From Prosthecobacter sp. (GTDB lineage: Bacteria > Verrucomicrobiota > Verrucomicrobiia > Verrucomicrobiales > Verrucomicrobiaceae), in contig JAOZVT010000728.1 in assembly GCA_025869455.1 (NCBI GenBank), positions 1-6,366 of the forward strand: a stretch of DNA of 6,366 nucleotides, written 5' to 3'. A model generated the notes under the pieces. The model saw nothing but the letters and a program-made list of their open reading frames with translations. It searched no databases and was not told the origin of the DNA. This document shows, piece by piece, positions 5,549 through 6,366 of the stretch; positions within the stretch are counted from its first letter, which is position 1; each line of letters begins with the position of its first letter. A program made the translations under genes and the position numbers.

Positions 5549-6366
5549 ATGTTTTCTAGAATTTTTCTAACTTTCACCGCCCTCACTTTGGCGGCTTCTA
5601 CATGGACGTCAGCCCAGGAGAGCAAATTCAACGCCAGTCCTGGATTACAACTGTATAGCCTACGTTCCCAATTCAAACTGAAAGGGGTACAGCGCACTTT
5701 AGACACCGTGAAATCTTTTGGCATCCAAAATGTCGAACTCGCAGGTACTTATGATCTCAGCGCAGAAGCCTTTAAAAAAGAACTCAGCAGCCGGGGGCTA
5801 AAAGCCGTCAGCGCCCATTTCCCTTATAAAAGGTGGAAGACAGAGCCTGACACCGTGGCCCAAGAAGCCAAAGAACTCGGCTTACAATATGCCGGCTGCG
5901 CCTGGGCAGACCACAAAGCGCCCCTGGATGAAGCACAGGCGCGGGAAATCATCGCCACCTTCAATCAAGCAGGAGCCGCCCTGGCTAAAGTCGGCATCAA
6001 ATTCTTTTACCACATGCACGGCTTTGAATTTCAGTCGTGGAAAGAAGGAGAAACCCTGGCGGACCTCATCATCCAGGAAACAAACCCTGAGACAGTGAAA
6101 TTCCAAATGGACATCCTCTGGGTCGTATTCCCTGGCCAAGATCCCGTGAAGCTGCTGGAAAAATACGCAGGCCGCTGGGATCTCATGCACCTCAAAGACC
6201 TTCGCAAAGGCATCGCCACAGGAGACCTCTCTGGTAAAACCGACGTGGAAAATGATGTCACCCTGGGCACCGGCCAGATGGATTGGCCCGCCATCCTAGC
6301 CACCGCAGAAAAAGTGGGCGTGAAATATTATTTCATTGAAGACGAAAGCTCCTCTTCAGAAAGCCA
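5549..6366 (+). CDS. Secreted sugar phosphate isomerase/epimerase-like TIM-barrel protein (3' end outside window)
   Basis: The frame runs open from ATG at 5549-5551 to the window edge, giving 272 residues without a stop. Residues 1-22 form a signal peptide (MFSRIFLTFTALTLAAST, cleavage after SA before Gln23), which supports this start. The mature part matches the xylose-isomerase-like / AP endonuclease 2 TIM-barrel fold: PGLQLYSLR (31-39) opens the barrel, NVELAG (61-66) is strand 2, and FYHMHGFEF (153-161) is a later strand. QMDILWV (186-192), WDLMHLKD (210-217), GTGQMDWPAIL (240-250) and YYFIEDES (260-267) follow. Likely metal or catalytic residues are Glu63, His155/His157, Asp188, His214 and Glu264, by family position rather than alignment. 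The fold acts on sugars or sugar phosphates; being exported, this one more likely handles a free sugar or glycan-derived compound, but the substrate is unknown. By analogy only about 20-40 residues are missing. It is divergent from the exbB operon. Confidence 0.88.
   Translation, partial: MFSRIFLTFTALTLAASTWTSAQESKFNASPGLQLYSLRSQFKLKGVQRTLDTVKSFGIQNVELAGTYDLSAEAFKKELSSRGLKAVSAHFPYKRWKTEPDTVAQEAKELGLQYAGCAWADHKAPLDEAQAREIIATFNQAGAALAKVGIKFFYHMHGFEFQSWKEGETLADLIIQETNPETVKFQMDILWVVFPGQDPVKLLEKYAGRWDLMHLKDLRKGIATGDLSGKTDVENDVTLGTGQMDWPAILATAEKVGVKYYFIEDESSSSES

Noticed and set aside
5488..5724. A 78-codon leftward frame that might have been a small gene in the divergent region
   Set aside because: It overlaps the start and signal peptide of the isomerase-like gene on the other strand, and shows no domain or good start context.
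5882..6190. A 102-codon leftward frame, and nearby alternates, opposite the isomerase-like gene
   Set aside because: The plus-strand frame has a signal peptide and continuous family motifs through this stretch, so the antisense frames are shadows.
1..6366. Search for CRISPR arrays, tRNA or rRNA genes, transposase genes, attachment sites and riboswitches
   Set aside because: No regularly spaced direct repeats, tRNA cloverleaf, rRNA-like stretch, transposase or integrase motif, or recognisable riboswitch core was seen. Gene-free space totals only about 440 bases.

Overview
The window carries five protein-coding genes, the outer two cut by the window edges, plus one repeat-bearing intergenic stretch. 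Base composition is moderately GC-rich. The gene content suggests a Gram-negative-type (diderm) bacterium of the Planctomycetes-Verrucomicrobia-Chlamydiae group, most likely Verrucomicrobia: a large bacterial alpha-2-macroglobulin, an ExbB with its own signal peptide and a Pro/Ala-rich periplasmic leader, a long exported TPR protein, and a secreted xylose-isomerase-like TIM-barrel protein. This placement rests on family resemblance only; there is no rRNA or other marker gene here.

Layout. Positions 1-1377 (+) are the C-terminal part of an alpha-2-macroglobulin family protein, whose start lies before the window. Positions 1378-1643 form a 266-bp convergent intergenic stretch. It holds a compact three-hairpin element (1428-1510) resembling dispersed palindromic repeats, and an imperfect inverted repeat (1594-1626) just after the stop of the opposing gene. 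Positions 5397 down to 1644 (-) form a tight three-gene operon: exbB-like, then exbD-like after 27 bp, then a TPR gene starting one base after the exbD stop. Positions 5398-5548 are a divergent promoter region. From 5549 (+) to the end runs a secreted sugar phosphate isomerase/epimerase-like gene, open at the window edge.

How the genes fit together. The ExbB/ExbD pair should form an inner-membrane, proton-driven motor of the TonB-ExbB-ExbD / Tol / Mot type. The co-translated 818-residue TPR protein has a signal peptide and no lipobox, so it is likely a periplasmic partner, perhaps comparable in position to the TPR protein CpoB (YbgF) of Tol-Pal systems. No TonB, TolA, TolB or Pal is visible, so the motor's output is unknown. 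The macroglobulin is another envelope protein, but it is on the opposite strand and need not be linked. The most interesting items are the motor-plus-giant-TPR operon and the hairpin repeat. The rest looks like ordinary chromosome, and I see no clear sign of a wholly new system.
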